From positions 1-64,000 of the forward strand of contig NZ_JAIUHR010000033.1 of NCBI RefSeq assembly GCF_020165195.1: 64,000 nt of DNA, in the 5' to 3' direction. This document shows positions 61,614-64,000 of the stretch, piece after piece; the stretch's first letter is position 1; the number at the start of each line of letters is the position of its first letter. Source of the stretch: Mesorhizobium sp. CA14 (GTDB lineage Bacteria > Pseudomonadota > Alphaproteobacteria > Rhizobiales > Rhizobiaceae). The notes beneath the pieces were generated by a model that worked only from the letters and a program-made list of their open reading frames with translations, searched no databases and was not told the origin of the DNA. The position numbers and the translations under genes were made by a program.

Positions 61614-62030
61614 ATGGCCGACAAGAGCAAGGTGTTCGTCTACCCGAAGGATGTCAGCGCCTTCGGCTTCGATTGGGGCAAGCTGTCGCTGACCGTCGCG
61701 CCGGAAGTGAACGGCGCCGCCCGCTTCTCCGGCGGCGTCGTCGACCTGCCGCCCGGCAAAGGGCATACCCGCCACAACCATCCGGGCACGGAAGAGATCA
61801 TCTTCGTCATCTCCGGCAATGGCGAGCAGATGGTCGAGGACGAGAAGGGCAATCCGGTGGTGGCGAAAGTCGGCCCCGGCTGCACCATCTACGTGCCGGA
61901 AAGCCGCTTCCATTCGACGCTCAACACCGGCGACCAGTCGATGCAGCTTTTCGTCGTCTATTCGCCCGCGGGACCGGAGCTGGCGCTTCGCGACCTGCCG
62001 GATTTCAGGCTGCTGCCGGCGGGCAAATAA
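61614..62030 (+). CDS. cupin-domain protein
   Basis: This 138-residue protein has the cupin motif 1 HTRHNHPGTEEIIFVISG (GxHxH...E...G) and motif 2 near PESRFHSTLN. It probably binds a metal and acts on a small sugar-like molecule. ATG 61614 has a GAGGAA ribosome site and follows the TIM-barrel gene by 64 bases, so the three genes from 59499 probably form one operon. Confidence 0.85.
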   Translation: MADKSKVFVYPKDVSAFGFDWGKLSLTVAPEVNGAARFSGGVVDLPPGKGHTRHNHPGTEEIIFVISGNGEQMVEDEKGNPVVAKVGPGCTIYVPESRFHSTLNTGDQSMQLFVVYSPAGPELALRDLPDFRLLPAGK

Positions 62031-62038
62031 TCTTCAGC

Positions 62039-62182
62039 GTCGCAGCCCCTCATCTGGCCGCTTCGCGGCGGGGAGAAGAGGTTGGCGCTGGCACCAGCAC
62101 GCTCCTCTCCCCTTGGGGAGAGGTCGGATTGCCCCGAATTGCCGTTCGCAATTCGCTGGCAATCCGGGTGAGGGGGAGCGCC
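62039..62182. repeat. palindromic intergenic repeat
   Basis: Parts CCCCTCATCTGGCCGCTTCGCGGC, CTCCTCTCCCCTTGGGGAGAG and GGGTGAGGGGGAGCG are repeat arms of the same family as at 14.5 kb. It separates the convergent cupin and peptidase genes. Confidence 0.8.
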
Positions 62183-62189
62183 GTCGAGG

Positions 62190-63383
62190 CTAAGCTGCCG
62201 CCCCACCCCTGTTCCACCCTCGTCCGCGATCTCCGAACATCGCATAGCCGGCATCGGTCACGGCCACCGTGTCCTCAAGCTTGATGAAACCGCGTGTCGG
62301 GTGAAGCATGGTGGTCTCGACCGACAGCACCATGTTCTTTTCCAGCGGCTTGGCAGCATACGTGCCCTCATAGGCGACCGGGTGATTGGTCATCAGGAAC
62401 GGCGCCTCATGCGTGATCAGCCCCATGCCGTGGGCGAAGAAATCCGTATAGGCCGCGACCTTGGATGCCTTCAGCACGCTCTCCGCATGCGCGATCATGT
62501 CGCCGCCCAGCGTGCCGGCCTTGACCTTGGAAAAGGCGGCCTGCTGCACCGCTTCAACCTCGGCCAGAAGATCCTCCAGCTCGGCATCCGCCTCGCCAAG
62601 CACGCCCATGCGGCAGAGGTCGCCGATGTAGCCGTGGTAATTTCCGCCGGAATCGATCGACAACACCTCGCCCTTCTTCCACGCCTGGCTCGACGCCGCG
62701 CGATTGTGGCTGGAACCCAGCGTCAGCAGGCAATATTCGAAATGCGCGCCGCGGTTGGTCTCCTCCCGCCTGAGCTGCTCGATGATGTCGCTCTTGCTCG
62801 TGCCCTCGCGCGCCCAGCCAATCGTCGCCAGCATGGAATCGGTGATCAGCTCTGAAGCGATGCGCAGCTGTTCGAGCTCCGCCTCGGTTTTGATGGCGCG
62901 CATACGCTCCAGCATGTCGGTCGCGTCGATCAGCTTGGCATCCGGCAGCGCCTTGCGGATCAGCATATAGGCATCCGATGGCAGGAAGGCCGGCTCGATG
63001 CCGATGCGGGCGGCTTGCTTGCCGATCTGCTTGAGATGCTCCACGGCCAGATTGGCGGCATCGAGCGTGCCCCAGCAGGCGGCATGCAAGGTCGGCGTCC
63101 AGAACGGATGATTTTGATGTTCGCCGCCTTCCATCTTGTTGCCGATATAGGCCGCATGTTCCGGCCCGCCCTTCTCGTAAAGGACGATCGGCAAGTAGCG
63201 GCTATGACCGATCGCATCCATCGCCGCGAAGAAGATGAACCTGTAGCCGCCGAGCAGATATTGCGTGTTGTGCTTGGAGGTGGCGAAGAGCACGTCGATG
63301 CCGGCGTCTTCCATCAGCCGATCCACCCGCGACTGATCGAACGGGACATTGCTGACCTCGGTTTTGCCCGGAGCGATGTTCAT
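62190..63383 (-). CDS. M24-family metallopeptidase
   Basis: This 397-residue pita-bread-fold protein has the five metal ligands: two Asp in SIDSGGNYHGYIGDLC, His in FAHGMG, Glu in SVETTM and Glu in KLEDT. Members are Xaa-Pro peptidases or amidohydrolases such as creatinase. ATG 63383 follows AGGGAGAGG; the longer in-frame start has no ribosome site. It lies divergent from a family 5 binding protein and may process its transported peptide or amide substrate. Confidence 0.9.
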   Translation of the reverse strand: MNIAPGKTEVSNVPFDQSRVDRLMEDAGIDVLFATSKHNTQYLLGGYRFIFFAAMDAIGHSRYLPIVLYEKGGPEHAAYIGNKMEGGEHQNHPFWTPTLHAACWGTLDAANLAVEHLKQIGKQAARIGIEPAFLPSDAYMLIRKALPDAKLIDATDMLERMRAIKTEAELEQLRIASELITDSMLATIGWAREGTSKSDIIEQLRREETNRGAHFEYCLLTLGSSHNRAASSQAWKKGEVLSIDSGGNYHGYIGDLCRMGVLGEADAELEDLLAEVEAVQQAAFSKVKAGTLGGDMIAHAESVLKASKVAAYTDFFAHGMGLITHEAPFLMTNHPVAYEGTYAAKPLEKNMVLSVETTMLHPTRGFIKLEDTVAVTDAGYAMFGDRGRGWNRGGAAA

Positions 63384-63717
63384 CTGCCTCTCCCTGTTTT
63401 CATCGGCCGCAGGAGCGCCGAACGTCATGATGTATGGCTGTTGGCCAAATCTGCATCTTTTTGACCACTCTGGTCCAGCCAGAATTGATCACTTTCGCGC
63501 CAAAGGCGGGTTTCTGCCCAAATCCCGATCCCACCTTTCTGCAGCCTGGTCCGACCAGACAAGAGCATGAGAGCCTCTGTCGGCTGGCTGGTCCAGCGGA
63601 CGGAAATTTCAAAGCCAAGCCATGATGCGCCAAATCCGTCTCTGGCGAAACCTTTGCCAAGGGCCATAATCACCGGATTGCCGCGCCTGCCATGGCGCGA
63701 AGAGGGGAGTTTGAGCG
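63384..63717. promoter_or_regulatory. divergent promoter region with repeated TGGTC-type palindromes
   Basis: The region has no gene. It contains TCTGGT-CCA-GCCAGA (63469-63483), the perfect CTGGTC-C-GACCAG (63546-63558) and GCTGG-T-CCAGC (63587-63597). These resemble the sites before the sugar ABC operon and point to one GntR/FadR-type repressor for both. Confidence 0.6.
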
Positions 63718-64000
63718 ATGTCCGAATTGACGATTTCACGCCGCGGCCTGCTGGCCGGCTCGGCGCTGCTGCTGGCCTCGACCGCATTGCCCACCATCGG
63801 CCTTGCGCAGACGCCGAAGAAGGGCGGCCGGCTGATCGTCGCTGCGGATTCCGAACCGCGCAACCTCAACCCGGCAATCGTCGCCTCCAACGGCGTTTTC
63901 TTCATTTCCAGCAAGATCGTCGAGACGCTGGCCGAAGCCTCCTTCGATGCCAAGGACGGGCTGCAGCCGCGGCTGGCGCTTTCCTGGGAAGGTGCTGCCG
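63718..64000 (+). CDS. family 5 ABC substrate-binding protein (partial, runs off the window)
   Basis: The 5' end encodes a Tat-type signal (SRRGLLAGSALLLASTALP) and then GGRLIVAADSEPRNLNPAIV, the start of the peptide/opine-type family 5 binding proteins. ATG 63718 has a GGGGAG site. Only 94 codons are in the window; the gene is open at the window edge. It begins an uptake system probably linked to the divergent M24 peptidase. Confidence 0.85.
   Translation, partial: MSELTISRRGLLAGSALLLASTALPTIGLAQTPKKGGRLIVAADSEPRNLNPAIVASNGVFFISSKIVETLAEASFDAKDGLQPRLALSWEGAA

Overview
The window reads as chromosomal DNA of a Mesorhizobium-like member of the Rhizobiales. This rests on high GC, on gene order (rpsF-rpsR-rplI, dnaB, radA, cvpA, purF; and fabD-fabG-acpP-fabF-mltG-yicC-gmk), on rhizobial small-protein families (DUF982, DUF1488, DUF2188), and on many palindromic intergenic repeats built from 'ctccccc...gggggag' arms. 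No tRNA, rRNA, CRISPR array, phage or conjugation gene was seen. The genus is an inference from gene content, not a database result.

Layout. 1-6.1 kb: an ArsR-type regulator overlapping an Atm1-type ABC exporter, a monooxygenase-fold protein, a DUF4375-like protein, then psd-pssA (phosphatidylethanolamine synthesis). 6.1-15.7 kb: an Aas-like acyltransferase/acyl-ACP ligase, a tautomerase divergent from a LysR regulator, two adjacent EamA transporters, a secreted S10 carboxypeptidase, an OsmC-like protein, a small hypothetical and an SDR. 15.7-25.8 kb: a minus-strand housekeeping run (purF, cvpA, radA, dnaB, an Rsm22-like methyltransferase, a YnfA-like protein, a cyclopropane-synthase-family methyltransferase, rplI, rpsR, rpsF). 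26.2-31.3 kb: an accessory-looking stretch of small genes. Five of them (28.5-29.8 kb) overlap one another, and the stretch ends in a NYN-LOTUS putative RNA-binding/nuclease protein. 31.8-34.6 kb: TetR, a second FabF and an SDR, with a clear inverted-repeat operator before the regulator.

34.9-42.1 kb: a surface-glycan module. An acyltransferase-3, two family 2 glycosyltransferases and an MsbA/NdvA-like ABC exporter are joined by 4-base ATGA overlaps and face a convergent LtaS/OpgB-like phosphoglycerol transferase. 42.3-49.3 kb: the type II fatty-acid synthesis cluster, followed by mltG, yicC and gmk. An IS4-family element with perfect 21-bp terminal repeats lies just after gmk. 50.7-52.5 kb: an amidase and a GFA-family protein.

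52.6-64 kb: a sugar-type ABC uptake operon (binding protein, two permeases, a 73-residue membrane protein, two ATPases) and a TetR gene, both on the minus strand. Divergent from them run a Tm-1-like (UPF0261) gene, a TIM-barrel 'PEP hydrolase family' gene and a cupin gene. An M24 metallopeptidase and the start of a family 5 ABC binding protein follow. The UPF0261 + TIM-barrel pair corresponds to the two halves of the plant antiviral protein Tm-1. TGGT-N3-ACCA palindromes before both ABC systems suggest joint control by a GntR/FadR-type repressor not encoded here. This cluster is the best candidate for an undescribed pathway in the window.
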